Part shown: positions 18,484 through 27,956 of the stretch, one piece after another
Layout of the letters: each line of letters starts with the position of its first letter
How positions within the stretch are numbered: position 1 is the first letter of the stretch
Assembly: GCF_008039615.1 (NCBI RefSeq)
Contig: NZ_VDUZ01000001.1
Coordinates: 92,834-156,833 of the forward strand
Reading direction: 5' to 3'
Length of the DNA stretch: 64,000 bases
DNA from: Vineibacter terrae
GTDB lineage: Bacteria > Pseudomonadota > Alphaproteobacteria > Reyranellales > Reyranellaceae
Notes under the pieces: model-generated
Databases searched by the model: none
What the model was told of the DNA's origin: nothing
The model's input: the letters and a program-made list of their open reading frames with translations, nothing else
Program-made: the position numbers and the translations under genes

Positions 18484-18953
18484 CGTGGCCTCTACTTTTC
18501 TCCCCCGGACGGCTCGCGGCGCGCTTGCGGTTCCGGGCGGTGCAGGGCACGGCTTGCGGCTCGACAGAGAGACATCGCATTTGGCCAACTCGCCGCGCAA
18601 ACCATGCCGCAGCGAAATTTGCACAGCGATGCGGGCTCAGCCACAGAAGAAACTTCGCCCGCCATAGCCAAATGGAATGAAGGTCGGTCATGCGACGATC
18701 CGAGTCGTGCGCATCTCAGAAGTTGGCAGCATGCGAATTGCGGCGGCGCAGATGTGACCGGGATCGCGCGGACGCGGCTGCGCCGGAAGAGGATCGTGTC
18801 ATGGCCGCGGGCGCATGCGCCGGGGCTGCACGACGCGATCCAGTCGCAGCTCTTCGGCGCCACGTGCCGTGCACGCGGAGCCCGGCTCCGAGCACATGAT
18901 GCGCGCCGCGAAGGCCGGAACGGTTGCCCTCGGCGCCCGGGGCCTGTCTGGGC
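18484..18953. other. gene-free stretch, 470 bases
   Basis: Between two minus-strand hypothetical genes. I see no complete gene, no hairpin followed by T-run and no copy of the dispersed repeats. Base composition falls from high GC on the left to more AT-rich on the right, where the low-GC gene ends. Confidence 0.4.
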
Positions 18954-19889
18954 CTAAAGGCCCCAATGAAATTCTGAATTTTTCCAGATAAACGCACCAG
19001 CATTCCAAAGCTTCACGAGCAAAACGAAGACCGTTCCAATACCACCTGCCAGGTAGCAGGGAGCTGCGATCATGCGGGCCCAGCGTTTGCGCCACGAATC
19101 CACCAAGTACGGCAACGCTGAATTACCTATTTGATCGGTCCATTGCGCGCGGGAAAACTCTTGAATACGCGGAGGGCAAAGCAATCTGAACATCGAGGAA
19201 GCTACAGCCAGCAGCAGCGTGGATACCAGCAACCAGAGAGACAATGATGGAATGGGAATCGTATGTAGAGCGCCAAGCAGCTCATTGAGCCGCAAGGGCA
19301 GAAGAAAGCAGGAGCCGACCACCCTCAGGCGCCAAACATGATCGTTATATAAGGCAAGGACATAGAAGATCAGCGGAATTGAGACCAAAACCGTCAGCGA
19401 CGTTCCAAACAACGGCAGCCGGCCGAAGGCCCGGAGCTTCTCCCATGAAGCGATACGGTCGAAATGATCGAGCGGCACATCGAGCAGATCTATGTTCAGA
19501 TCATTCCGAGTCTCGGGCGTAACGTATATACGTTCAAGGTACCTACAGCTTGGTAAGCCTCTCGTGTTGACCAAATTGACCCCGTCAAATTCGGTGTACA
19601 AAAATCCAAGTCCGTCCAATTCACAATTGGCGAAGTAGGAATCCCTGAGGCGCACCGAATAGAATGCCCCATCTTCGATTACGCACTTTCCGAAGCCTAA
19701 TTTCTGAATATCTTTGGAATGTTTTTTTGCTTGACCGAAATCGCAGTTGATTAGACGACAAGCATTGAATCTAAGGTCTAGATCTCCTGTGAACGTGCAT
19801 TTGTTGAAAACACATTCATCAAAGTACGTGCCGTTTCCAGTGGCGTCGAAACGTTCCTCGTCAAAGGATTTTCCCTTGATGGCGACCAT
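18954..19889 (-). CDS. pentapeptide-repeat-like membrane protein, low GC
   Basis: 311 residues. The N-terminal half has degenerate A(D/N)LxX-type repeats (FDECVFNKCTFTGDLDLRF, FGKCVIEDGAFYSVRLRDSY, FANCELDGLGFLYTEFDGVN), suggesting a short right-handed quadrilateral beta-helix. The C-terminal half has three to four hydrophobic segments (TSLTVLVSIPLIFYVLALY, LSLWLLVSTLLLAVASSMF, YLAGGIGTVFVLLVKLWNAG). The gene is clearly richer in A+T than all its neighbours and uses codons such as TTT, AAA and ATA freely, a sign of recent acquisition. Function unknown; membrane-anchored pentapeptide proteins are often in effector or immunity settings, but no partner is seen. Confidence 0.7.
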   Translation of the reverse strand: MVAIKGKSFDEERFDATGNGTYFDECVFNKCTFTGDLDLRFNACRLINCDFGQAKKHSKDIQKLGFGKCVIEDGAFYSVRLRDSYFANCELDGLGFLYTEFDGVNLVNTRGLPSCRYLERIYVTPETRNDLNIDLLDVPLDHFDRIASWEKLRAFGRLPLFGTSLTVLVSIPLIFYVLALYNDHVWRLRVVGSCFLLPLRLNELLGALHTIPIPSLSLWLLVSTLLLAVASSMFRLLCPPRIQEFSRAQWTDQIGNSALPYLVDSWRKRWARMIAAPCYLAGGIGTVFVLLVKLWNAGAFIWKNSEFHWGL

Positions 19890-20157
19890 TGCCTGACCGC
19901 GCCTGGGTATTTTTCATCATCTCTACGGGGATACCTGCGCAGTGCGATGCGCGCCGGATACATCCGGTCCTTCCTCCCCTGCCTGTTTTGATCATACCAC
20001 CATGGGCCGTGGCGGTAAAATCTCATGCCACCTCGATGCCTTCAGGGTGTAGGCTCCCGCGCAGGGTGGCCTGCATGTTCGGTCAGCCTGCGCAAAACGC
20101 GCGACCGCGCGCATGGTCCAGGCACCCTGAACGGATTTGGCCTGGGAGGGATGAGCC

Positions 20158-22521
20158 ATGGGCAGCTTCGGCATCGGGGCGGCGGTCCGGCGCAAGGAGG
20201 ACGTGCGCTTCCTCACGGGCAAGGGCACCTATACCGACGATATCAATCGGCCCGGCCAGCTGCAGGCTTGCCTGCTGCGCAGCCCGCATGCCCATGCCGA
20301 GATCGTCAGCATCGAGACGGCCAGGGCACAGGCGGCGCCGGGTGTCGCGGCAGTCTTCACGGGCGCCGATCTGCAGGTCGGCAGCCTGCCCTGCGGCTGG
20401 CTCGTCACCTCCAAGGACGGCTCGCCCATGGTCGAGCCACCGCGCCCGCTTCTCGCCCAGGCGAAGGTGCGCCATGTCGGCGACCCGGTGGCGGTGGTGG
20501 TCGCAGAGACGCGCGAGCAGGCGGAAGCGGCGGCCGAGCTGATCGACGTCGTCTACAAGGAGATGCCGGCGGTGGTGGCAGCCGACGCGGCCATCAGGCC
20601 GGGCGGGCCGCTGCTGTTCGACGCCGCGCCCAACAATCTCTGCTTCGACTGGCACCTGGGCGACAAGCCGGCGGTCGATGCCGCCTTCGCCCGCGCCCAC
20701 CACGTGACGCATCTGGACCTCGTCAACAACCGGCTGGTCTCCAACCCGATGGAGCCGCGCGCCGCCATCGGCGAGCATGACCCCGCCACCGGCGACTACA
20801 CGCTCCACACCACCAGCCAGGCACCGCACGTGCACCGGCTACTCATCGCCTCCTTCGTCCTGCAGCTTCCTGAGCACAAGCTGCGCGTGGTGGCGCCCGA
20901 TGTCGGCGGCGGCTTCGGCACCAAGGGCTCGATCTACAACGAGCAGGCGCTGGTGCTGTGGCTCGCCGCCAGGCTTGGCCGTCCCGTGAAATGGACGGCC
21001 AGCCGCAGCGAGATCTTCCTCACCGACAACCAGGCGCGCGACCACCTCACCAAGGCCGAGCTCGCCCTGGACAAGGACGGCAAGTTCCTGGCCATGCGCG
21101 TGGCGACACTGGCCAATCTCGGGGCCTATCTCGGCAGCTTCGCGCCGGCGATTCCGACCTGGTGCTACGGCACCCTGCTCGCCGGCAACTACGCCACGCC
21201 GGCGATCTATGTCGAGGTCAAGGGCGTCTTCACTAACACGGCGCCGGTCGACGCCTATCGCGGCGCCGGGCGTCCGGAGGCCTGCTATGTCGTGGAGCGC
21301 CTCGTCGATCGCGCGGCGCGCGAGATGAAGATCGACCCGGCGGAGCTGCGCCGGCGGAACTTCATCGCCAACGCGGCCTTTCCCTATGCCACGCCGGTCA
21401 TGCTCACCTATGACAGCGGCGACTACTTCAAGACCCTCGACATGGCCCTCAAGGCCGCCGACTACGCCGGCTTCGAGCAGCGCCGGCAGGCATCGGCGGC
21501 GCATGGCAGGCTGCGGGGCATCGGCATCGCCACCTATATCGAGGCCTGCGCCATGGCGCCCTCGGTGATCGCCGGCCAGCTCGGCGCGCGCGCCGGCTTC
21601 TACGAGAGCGCCCAGGTGCGCGTGCACCCGACCGGCGGCATCACCGTCTTCACCGGCGCGCACAGCCATGGCCAGGGTCACGAGACGACCTTCGCCCAGC
21701 TCGTGTCGGACCGGCTCGGCCTTGCCTTCAACCAGGTCGACATCGTCCACGGCGACACCGGCCGCATCCCGTTCGGCATGGGCACCTACGCCTCGCGCTC
21801 GCTGGCCGTGGGCGGCACCGCGCTGGTCAAGGCCATGGACAAGATCGTCAACAAGGGCAAGAAGATCGCCGCCCATCTGCTGGAGGCGGCCGAGGCGGAT
21901 ATCGAGTTCGCGGACGGCAAGTTCTCGGTGGCCGGCACCGACCGCGCGGTGCCTTTCGCGCAGGTCGCCTTCTCCGCCTATGTCCCGCACAATTTTCCCA
22001 TCGAGACGCTGGAGCCCGGCCTCGAGGAGACCGCCTTCTACGATCCGACGAACTTCACCTATCCCGCCGGCTGCTACATCGCCGAGATCGAGATCGATCG
22101 CGAGACCGGGACCGTGGCGCTGATCAATTTCACCGGCGCCGACGATTTCGGGCGCATCGTCAATCCGATGATCGTCGAGGGCCAGGTGCACGGCGCGCTG
22201 GTCCAGGGGATCGGCCAGGCGCTCTACGAGAACACGGTCTACGATGCCGCGAGCGGCCAGCTCATGACCGGCTCGTTCATGGACTACTGCATGCCGCGCG
22301 CCGACAACTTCATACCGTTCACGCTGGAGACCAACACGACGCTGTGCGCGCACAATCCGCTCGGCGCCAAGGGCTGCGGCGAGGCCGGCACGATCGGCGC
22401 GCCACCGGCGATCATGAACGCGGTGCTGGACGCGCTCGCCCCGCTCGGGATCACGGACCTCGACATGCCCGCGACGCCCGAGCGCGTGTTCCGGGCCATT
22501 GCGCAGCACCAGCCGGCCTGA
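20158..22521 (+). CDS. xanthine dehydrogenase family, molybdopterin-binding large subunit (CoxL form II-like)
   Basis: 787 residues, full length for the family. It starts [21 protein letters not shown] as in CO-dehydrogenase/xanthine-oxidase large subunits. The active-site loop reads AYRGAGRPE at about residues 366-374; true form I CO dehydrogenase has AYxCSFR, so this is a form II-type enzyme of unknown substrate. Molybdopterin motifs ([23 protein letters not shown]) and the catalytic Glu region [13 protein letters not shown] are present. The small [2Fe-2S] and FAD subunits normally beside it are absent here. GGGAGGG precedes the start. Confidence 0.88.
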   Translation: MGSFGIGAAVRRKEDVRFLTGKGTYTDDINRPGQLQACLLRSPHAHAEIVSIETARAQAAPGVAAVFTGADLQVGSLPCGWLVTSKDGSPMVEPPRPLLAQAKVRHVGDPVAVVVAETREQAEAAAELIDVVYKEMPAVVAADAAIRPGGPLLFDAAPNNLCFDWHLGDKPAVDAAFARAHHVTHLDLVNNRLVSNPMEPRAAIGEHDPATGDYTLHTTSQAPHVHRLLIASFVLQLPEHKLRVVAPDVGGGFGTKGSIYNEQALVLWLAARLGRPVKWTASRSEIFLTDNQARDHLTKAELALDKDGKFLAMRVATLANLGAYLGSFAPAIPTWCYGTLLAGNYATPAIYVEVKGVFTNTAPVDAYRGAGRPEACYVVERLVDRAAREMKIDPAELRRRNFIANAAFPYATPVMLTYDSGDYFKTLDMALKAADYAGFEQRRQASAAHGRLRGIGIATYIEACAMAPSVIAGQLGARAGFYESAQVRVHPTGGITVFTGAHSHGQGHETTFAQLVSDRLGLAFNQVDIVHGDTGRIPFGMGTYASRSLAVGGTALVKAMDKIVNKGKKIAAHLLEAAEADIEFADGKFSVAGTDRAVPFAQVAFSAYVPHNFPIETLEPGLEETAFYDPTNFTYPAGCYIAEIEIDRETGTVALINFTGADDFGRIVNPMIVEGQVHGALVQGIGQALYENTVYDAASGQLMTGSFMDYCMPRADNFIPFTLETNTTLCAHNPLGAKGCGEAGTIGAPPAIMNAVLDALAPLGITDLDMPATPERVFRAIAQHQPA

Positions 22522-22595
22522 GGCCGAGGTGTCGATCGGCGGGGGCGCCTCTGATCGGAGAGTGGCTGAAACCGCCCGACGACCAGGACAAGGCA

Positions 22596-22683
22596 GCATC
22601 CCGAGCGTAGCGAGGGATCTCCCGCGAATTGCGCACCGTGCGCCTTGCCGCAGGAGATCCCTCGCTGGCGCTCTGGATGACAG
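22596..22683. repeat. PE90 palindromic element, diverged copy
   Basis: GCATCCCGAGCGTAGCGAGG at the left and GGAGATCCCTCGCTGGCGCT then CTGGATGACAG at the right. The arms have a few mismatches compared with the copy at 29286. It lies in the 304-base gap (22522-22825) between the molybdoenzyme subunit and the nickel/cobalt transporter; the rest of the gap shows a purine-rich start region but no other feature. Confidence 0.8.
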
Positions 22684-22825
22684 CGAGGTCATATGCGAAT
22701 GCCCTGCCCGGAGGGGGAAGGATAAGACAGGCCCGCGCGGCAGCGGTGCGGCGCGGCGCGCGTGGGAATTGGTGCTGGGCCAAGACGCTGCATAATGCGG
22801 CCGGGGGAGCCATCTGGCGCGCGCA

Positions 22826-23650
22826 ATGACCGAAATCGCCCTGAACCTCGTGTCCATCCTGTTCCTCGGCTTCTTCCTCGGGATGCGGCATGCGACCGAC
22901 GCCGACCACGTGGTCGCCATCGCGACCATCGTCAGCCGCGAGCGCGGCGTGGCGGCCTCGGCGCTGATCGGCGCCGCCTGGGGCATCGGGCACACGATCA
23001 CGGTCATGGCTGTCGGCGCTGCGATCATCGTGTTCGGGGTCGTCATCCCGCCCCAGCTCGGCCTGTCGATGGAGCTCGCCGTCGGCATCATGCTGGTGCT
23101 GCTCGGTGTTCTCACCTTGACGGGGATGGGCCGCGCGGCCGGCGCGGCGCGCGTTGCCCCGGGACAGGCGCCCGACCTCCACGATCACCTGCATGCGCAC
23201 GGCGACTACGTGCACCGGCACCCGCACGGCCACCTCCCCGGCGCCCACGGGCACGCCGCCGAGCACACGCCGCTGGCGCGGCTCGACCGCAGCGGGCTCG
23301 GCCGGATCGCGTACTACAAGTGGCTGCGGCCTTTCGCAGTCGGCCTCGTGCACGGCCTTGCCGGATCGGCCGCCGTCGCCTTGATGGTCCTGTCAATCAT
23401 CCGTGAGCCGGTCGCCGCGCTCGGCTACCTGCTGCTGTTCGGGATCGGCACCGTCGCCGGCATGATGCTGATCACGCTGATCCTGGCGGTGCCGTTCACG
23501 GTTACGGCGATCAATCTGCCGAAGTTCAACTGGCGCCTGCGCGTCGCGTCGGGCCTGGTCAGCTTCGTCTTCGGCGTGTTCCTGATCTACAGCATCGGCT
23601 TTGCCGAAGGCGGCCTGTTCACCGACACCCCGAGCTGGGATCCCCATTGA
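22826..23650 (+). CDS. nickel/cobalt transporter, NiCoT/UreH-like
   Basis: 274 residues with about six membrane segments. The family motif RHATDADHVVAIATIVSRE (HxxxxDH in the second segment) is the metal-recognition signature of NiCoT permeases. A His-rich cytosolic or periplasmic loop at about residues 115-150 (HDHLHAHGDYVHRHPHGHLP) probably binds Ni2+ or Co2+. A second conserved stretch is GLVHGLAGSAAVALMVLS. No urease, hydrogenase or cobalamin genes lie here, and I see no Ni/Co riboswitch upstream. First gene of an apparent five-gene plus-strand cluster. Confidence 0.85.
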   Translation: MTEIALNLVSILFLGFFLGMRHATDADHVVAIATIVSRERGVAASALIGAAWGIGHTITVMAVGAAIIVFGVVIPPQLGLSMELAVGIMLVLLGVLTLTGMGRAAGAARVAPGQAPDLHDHLHAHGDYVHRHPHGHLPGAHGHAAEHTPLARLDRSGLGRIAYYKWLRPFAVGLVHGLAGSAAVALMVLSIIREPVAALGYLLLFGIGTVAGMMLITLILAVPFTVTAINLPKFNWRLRVASGLVSFVFGVFLIYSIGFAEGGLFTDTPSWDPH

Positions 23651-23705
23651 CCGCCACAGAAATCGAGGGATAGAGTGCCGCAACAATAAGCATGGAGGGT
23701 GCGCT

Positions 23706-24275
23706 ATTCACACGATCGGCACCCCCGGCGGGCGGGCGCTTTTGCTGGCCGGCGTTGTTGTGATGCTCGCGGCAACCACAGGCGCTGCGTGGCTGTACGA
23801 GGTGCGGCCGCGATCGATGGTGCAACCGGCGGCGCAAGCTGCCGGCCCGCGCGCCGAGCATCCCCCGCTGCCGGCATTGACGGCGGACGAGGAACGCTTC
23901 GCGACTGCCTTGTGGCCCGTCCATCGCGAGGCATCCCGGTTGGCGGTGTCGATGAGCTTTGCCGGCATCGTCTACCAGACCGAGGACCGCGACGCGCGCG
24001 CGCTGGCACGCAAGGTCGAGCCGCTGGCGACGTTCTTCCATGATGCCGAGATCCGTGTCCGTGCCATGAGCACGCCACCCTCGATGTTCCGGATGCGCGA
24101 GCAGTACGTCGAGGCAATGGCGCTCTACGCCACCGCTGCCGCCGAGATGCTGAAGTTCGCCGAGGACAGCGACGTGCGGCGGCTCGGCGAGGCGCACCGG
24201 ATGAACGTGAAGGCCTCGGAAGACATGCTGCGTGTCGGCGAGGTGCTGTGGCCAGGACAATACAAGCCGCATTGA
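23706..24275 (+). CDS. hypothetical exported or membrane-anchored helical protein
   Basis: About 190 residues, not recognised. An N-terminal hydrophobic segment (RALLLAGVVVMLAATTGAAW) is followed by a soluble helical domain (RFATALWPVHREASRLAVSM, EPLATFFHDAEIRVRAMSTP, MREQYVEAMALYATAAAEML). There is no haem motif despite some likeness to four-helix bundles. The start is odd: a perfect GGAGGG at 23694-23699 points to the ATT at 23706, while the only upstream ATG (23601) overlaps the previous gene by 50 bases; GTG 23760 and ATG 23763 fall inside the hydrophobic segment. Lies between the nickel/cobalt permease and the lactonase-like gene. Confidence 0.5.
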   Translation: MHTIGTPGGRALLLAGVVVMLAATTGAAWLYEVRPRSMVQPAAQAAGPRAEHPPLPALTADEERFATALWPVHREASRLAVSMSFAGIVYQTEDRDARALARKVEPLATFFHDAEIRVRAMSTPPSMFRMREQYVEAMALYATAAAEMLKFAEDSDVRRLGEAHRMNVKASEDMLRVGEVLWPGQYKPH

Positions 24276-24341
24276 GAGCAATCGTATCCAAGGAGACGGG
24301 ACAGGCGCAGGAAGCTCAATCCAGCTGGAGGGAGGAAGGCC

Positions 24342-25340
24342 ATGGGAAAGCGTGCGTTGCGAATACGTCCGTTCGCGTGGACTACCGTGATAGCGGCGCT
24401 GGCATGCCTGTTCGGCGCAGCGGCGCAGGCCCAGCAGCCGATCTGCTCGGCATGGTTGATCGAGAGCAGCCGCTTCATGAACGTGCCGTTCGGCGCGTTC
24501 ATGCCGGATCGCGCATTCGTGCCCGGCAGCACCAACCCGCAGAACAATATCGCGAGCGTCGATCTGCCGGTGAACATCGGCGTGATCAAGTGCGGCAATG
24601 AGCTGATCCTCTACGATACCGGCTGGAAGCAGCAGGAATATCTGAAGATGACCGGGTCGGAGCACTGGGCGCCGCTGCCGGACCAGCTGAAGGTTCTGGG
24701 CTTCAATGCCGCCGATGTCACCAAGGTGGTGATCGGCCACGCCCACTGGGACCATGCCGGCCAATTGTCCGACCTGCCCAATGCCGTGCTCTATGTCCAG
24801 CGCGAGGAGCTCAAGGCGATCGAGTGGGCGCTGAACTATCCGGAGCCGCATATCCGGGCGATCAACTCCGATCCCGGCGGCTGCAACCGCACGCCCGCTT
24901 GCGGCTACATGCCGCTCACGATGGCCGAGGTCTACGGCAAGGTGCTGAAAGGCAAGGCGGTGATCGTCGACGGCGAGATGGAGATCCTGCCCGGCGTGCG
25001 GATCCATCCGGCGTTCCGCGCCCACACGGCCGGCTCGCAGCTGCTCGAGGTGCCGACCAGCGTCGGAAAGCTGGTGTTCGGGTCAGACGCGTTCTCCTCG
25101 TACGAGGGCATCCGCGATTGGATGACGGCGAACGTGCAGCAGACCGATACGGTCCAGCAGTTCCTCGCCTACGAGAAGTGCTACAAGATCACCGGCGGCT
25201 TCAACAACTGCGTCGCCGCCCACGAGCCGCTGAGCTACACCGACAAGTATCCGCTGACGCGGAACGCCTGGGTGGCGCTGAACGGCGGACGCATGGCGGA
25301 GATCGCGCTGGCGCCCGGTGAGAAATCGCGCAAGCCATGA
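24342..25340 (+). CDS. secreted metallo-beta-lactamase-fold hydrolase (AHL-lactonase-like)
   Basis: 332 residues with a signal peptide (PFAWTTVIAALACLFGAAAQAQ). The two-metal motif HAHWDHAG (HxHxDH) is intact. Further ligands are the His in PAFRAHTAGSQ, the Asp in LVFGSDAFSSYEG and a late His in AAHEPLSY. The fold family covers N-acyl homoserine lactonases and other hydrolases; the periplasmic location argues for an environmental substrate, not assigned. Four extra Cys in the NSDPGGCNRTPACGY and EKCYKITGGFNNC regions could form disulfides. Strong GGAGGGAGGAAGG before the ATG. Confidence 0.87.
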   Translation: MGKRALRIRPFAWTTVIAALACLFGAAAQAQQPICSAWLIESSRFMNVPFGAFMPDRAFVPGSTNPQNNIASVDLPVNIGVIKCGNELILYDTGWKQQEYLKMTGSEHWAPLPDQLKVLGFNAADVTKVVIGHAHWDHAGQLSDLPNAVLYVQREELKAIEWALNYPEPHIRAINSDPGGCNRTPACGYMPLTMAEVYGKVLKGKAVIVDGEMEILPGVRIHPAFRAHTAGSQLLEVPTSVGKLVFGSDAFSSYEGIRDWMTANVQQTDTVQQFLAYEKCYKITGGFNNCVAAHEPLSYTDKYPLTRNAWVALNGGRMAEIALAPGEKSRKP

Positions 25341-25414
25341 CCGGCGCTGTCGGGGTGGGACCCGCCTGCCCACCCCGACCGCTTCATTCGGGGATCGCAG
25401 GAAAGCTGATCGGC

Positions 25415-26563
25415 GTGCGTCGGCTGATGCTCTGGCTTGCCAGCATGGTGTTCCTCATGGCCGGCAGCGTGTCGGCGCATGACGCCAGCAGCTATGGCGG
25501 CGTCTTCCGCTCGCGCGATCTCGGCGCCGCCTGGTTGAATGCGGATGTCGGCATGTTCCTCAATGCGGCGCTGGTCATCACGGTCGATCCGCGCGATTCG
25601 TCCCGCCTGCTGGTCGGCACCGATCTCGGAATCCTGAGCTCGCGAAACGCGGGACGAAGCTGGGTGCCGGAAGGGCGTGACGTCATCATCGGCGCGGTGT
25701 TCGCGCTCGCCTTCTCATCCGACGGCAAGCTGGCCATGTGCGCGGCCGCCAGCGGCGTCTTTCGCCGCGACCAGGATGGCTGGCGGCGCGCCGAGGTTCC
25801 GGAATCTGCGATCCCGGCGCGGGCGCTGGTCGCCGGGCCGGCGGACGGCCGCTTCTATCTGCTCGGCCGGAGCCGGCTGTTCGTGAGCGAGGACGGCGGT
25901 CGCACCTTCGCGGCCGTGCCCGGGCTGCCGCCGGCGAGCGAGATGACGGCGGTGGTGGCGATCGCGGGAACGGCCGACATGCTGGCGGCCGTGATCGATG
26001 GCCGGGCGATGGTCAGCCACGATGGCGGCCGCACCTGGCGTGACGCCGGCTTCGGCGGCACGGCGGCGCCGCTCGACACGGTCGGCAGCGACGCGGCGCG
26101 GCCGCAACGCCTCTGGGCCGCGGCCGGCGGCCGGATCATGGTCAGCGACGATCTCGGCGCCGGCTGGCGCGCCGTGGGACGGCCGCTGCCTGAAGCGGGC
26201 GCCAGGGTGCGCGGCATTGTGGCGAGCGCAGATGCGAGGACCCTGGTGGTCTCCTCGGATCGCGGGATCCATCGCAGCGAGGACGGCGGTGAAACCTGGA
26301 CGCCGAAGGAAGACAATCTTCCGATCCATATCGAGGCCGGGCCGCTGGCCCGCGATCCGAACGACACAGCCGTCATCTACGCGGTCTTCTCGCTGGTGCC
26401 CTATGCCGAAGCCTGGCGCATGGCCGTCGAAGGCGAGAACCTGCTGGCGCGCATCGAGCCGATCAGCCTCGTCGGCGGGCTCTCGTTCCTCGTGCTGGTG
26501 CTGATCGGCGGCGGCCTTGCGGCGCAGCATCTGGCGCGCCGGCGCGCCGCCGCCGGCAGCTAG
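25415..26563 (+). CDS. exported BNR/sortilin-type beta-propeller protein with C-terminal anchor
   Basis: 382 residues from GTG 25415. Signal peptide VRRLMLWLASMVFLMAGSVS. Repeated Asp-box-like motifs SEDGGRTF, SHDGGRTW, SDDLGAGW and SEDGGETW mark a sialidase/YCF48-type propeller. A C-terminal hydrophobic helix (LSFLVLVLIGGGLAAQHL) and basic tail anchor it in the membrane. An in-frame ATG at 25337 overlaps the previous stop and is the alternative start, but it would put about 26 residues before the signal peptide. No catalytic residues of sialidases are evident; the role is probably binding or sensing. Confidence 0.75.
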   Translation: MRRLMLWLASMVFLMAGSVSAHDASSYGGVFRSRDLGAAWLNADVGMFLNAALVITVDPRDSSRLLVGTDLGILSSRNAGRSWVPEGRDVIIGAVFALAFSSDGKLAMCAAASGVFRRDQDGWRRAEVPESAIPARALVAGPADGRFYLLGRSRLFVSEDGGRTFAAVPGLPPASEMTAVVAIAGTADMLAAVIDGRAMVSHDGGRTWRDAGFGGTAAPLDTVGSDAARPQRLWAAAGGRIMVSDDLGAGWRAVGRPLPEAGARVRGIVASADARTLVVSSDRGIHRSEDGGETWTPKEDNLPIHIEAGPLARDPNDTAVIYAVFSLVPYAEAWRMAVEGENLLARIEPISLVGGLSFLVLVLIGGGLAAQHLARRRAAAGS

Positions 26564-27639
26564 TGCGCGACGAGAACGCTGGGCTCGAGAGCGGCACCTC
26601 AATCATGGAGCTGCCAGTGTCCTTGTCGCTTCCGAAGCTCGTGCGGACCGTGCCGCGAATGCTTGCAAGCCTCGGAACCCGGAAGCTGGCCGTGGTGATC
26701 GGCATCATCGTCCTGGCGGGCGGCGCGCTGCTGCCGGTGGACACCACCCCCGAGGCGAGGTTCGTCGAGCACCGCATGAGCGAGCCGCAGGATTCGCCGA
26801 TCGCGATTGCCGCCGGCGCCGACGGCAGCATCTGGTTCACCATCGACCGCGCCGATGCGATCGGCCGTCTGCGCAACGGCCGCATCGAGCGGCTGCCCAC
26901 GCCGAGCCGCAACATCGAGCCGCTGGGGCTCGCGGTCGCGGCCGACGGCAGCGCCTGGTACACCGACCTCGCCGGACGCGGGATCACGCGCATCGGCAGC
27001 GCCGGCGAGATCGCACGGTTCGTGCTCGACACGCCGATCACCCGCCTCGGACGGCTGGCGATCGCGCCCGACGGCGCCGCGTGGTTCGCCGACCAGACCG
27101 GCTACGGCATGACCAGGCTCAAGGACGGCGTCTTCACCCGCTTCCAGATCGAGTCCGCGCGCGGCGGACCCTACGGCGTCGCCGTGGCGGCCGACGGCGC
27201 CGTATGGGCGACGCTGCAGAGCGGCAACCAGCTGCTCCAGCTCGCCGCCGACGGGACCAGCAGGACCATCAACCTGCCGCGTGACGGCGCCGTGCCGACC
27301 GACGTCGCGGTCGGCGCCGACGGCTCGGTGTGGTTCCTGCAGTTCCGCGCCAATCGCATCGGGCGCTTCAAGGACGGGCAGTTCTCGGATGTCGAGGCCA
27401 GCCGGGAGAATGCCGGCCTCAGCGGCATTGCCGTGGCGCCCAACGGCGACGTCTGGTTCGGCATGCTGCGCCGCGCGAGCCTCGGGCGGCTGCGCGACGG
27501 GCACATCGCGGTCTTCGCGCTTCCCCGCGACAATGCCCGGCCGTTCAGCGTCGCCGTCGATCGTGACGGCAATGTCTGGTACGCCGACATCACCGGCTTT
27601 GTCGGCATGCTGCCGGCCCGGTCCGCAGGCGCGCGGTAG
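26563..27639 (+). CDS. virginiamycin B lyase-like (Vgb/NHL) beta-propeller protein
   Basis: 358 residues with an N-terminal membrane segment (KLAVVIGIIVLAGGALLPV) that may be a signal anchor. At least six repeats of the pattern xGSIWFT / GSAWYTD / GAAWFAD / GAVWAT / GSVWFLQ / GDVWFG / GNVWYAD, each followed by a GRL or GRF strand, define a Vgb-type propeller. Whether it is a lyase is unknown. GTG 26563 overlaps the previous TAG by one base; ATG 26605 is an alternative. Last gene of the cluster that begins with the nickel/cobalt permease. Confidence 0.75.
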   Translation: MRDENAGLESGTSIMELPVSLSLPKLVRTVPRMLASLGTRKLAVVIGIIVLAGGALLPVDTTPEARFVEHRMSEPQDSPIAIAAGADGSIWFTIDRADAIGRLRNGRIERLPTPSRNIEPLGLAVAADGSAWYTDLAGRGITRIGSAGEIARFVLDTPITRLGRLAIAPDGAAWFADQTGYGMTRLKDGVFTRFQIESARGGPYGVAVAADGAVWATLQSGNQLLQLAADGTSRTINLPRDGAVPTDVAVGADGSVWFLQFRANRIGRFKDGQFSDVEASRENAGLSGIAVAPNGDVWFGMLRRASLGRLRDGHIAVFALPRDNARPFSVAVDRDGNVWYADITGFVGMLPARSAGAR

Positions 27640-27667
27640 TATCCGGCATCGCTGACCGCTGACACAC

Positions 27668-27772
27668 CCGTCATCCCGAGCGCCCCTTCGACAGGCTCAG
27701 GAGTGGGATCTCCTGGAAGGGACGCACGGTGCGCCATTCGCAGAAATATCCCTCGTTACGCTCCGTGTGACT
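27668..27772. repeat. PE90 palindromic element, degraded copy
   Basis: CCGTCATCCCGAGCG at the left is followed by an unrelated insert (CCCCTTCGACAGGCTCAGG). The right arm reads ATATCCCTCGTTACGCTCCG then TGTGACT. It is recognisable but with many changes. Together with the CR140 copy it fills the 317-base gap 27640-27956. Confidence 0.65.
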
Positions 27773-27774
27773 TA

Positions 27775-27916
27775 ATCCTTCCCCCGGAGGGGGAAGGTGC
27801 CCCGCAGGGGCGGAAGGGGGATGCTCGAGCGGATTCGTTGTTCATCGACGACATCGAGTCCGTCGCAACATCCCCCTTCCGGCGCTTCGCGCCACCTTCC
27901 CCCTCCGGGGGAAGAT
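27775..27916. repeat. composite palindromic repeat (CR140), copy C
   Basis: Left module CTTCCCCCGGAGGGGGAAGG then TGCCCCGCAGGGGCGGAAGG; right module CCTTCCGGCGCTTCGCGCCA then CCTTCCCCCTCCGGGGG. The centre of about 60 bases is unlike copies A and B. It sits between two convergent genes. Confidence 0.75.
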
Positions 27917-27956
27917 TAAAATCACAAACTCTCGGGATGGCAGTCACGACCCACCC

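Noticed and set aside
17720..18691. A 323-codon minus-strand frame overlapping the hypothetical at 17797
   Set aside because: Arg/Gly-rich shadow composition; the overlapping frame has helical periodicity, a membrane segment and a ribosome-binding site.
20158..22521. True CO dehydrogenase (coxL form I)
   Set aside because: The active-site loop is AYRGAGR, not AYxCSFR, and CoxM/CoxS are missing.
20839..23115. Long minus-strand frame of 758 codons opposite the CoxL-type gene
   Set aside because: No motif; composition rich in Arg, His, Gly and Asp; the plus strand encodes a full-length molybdoenzyme subunit.
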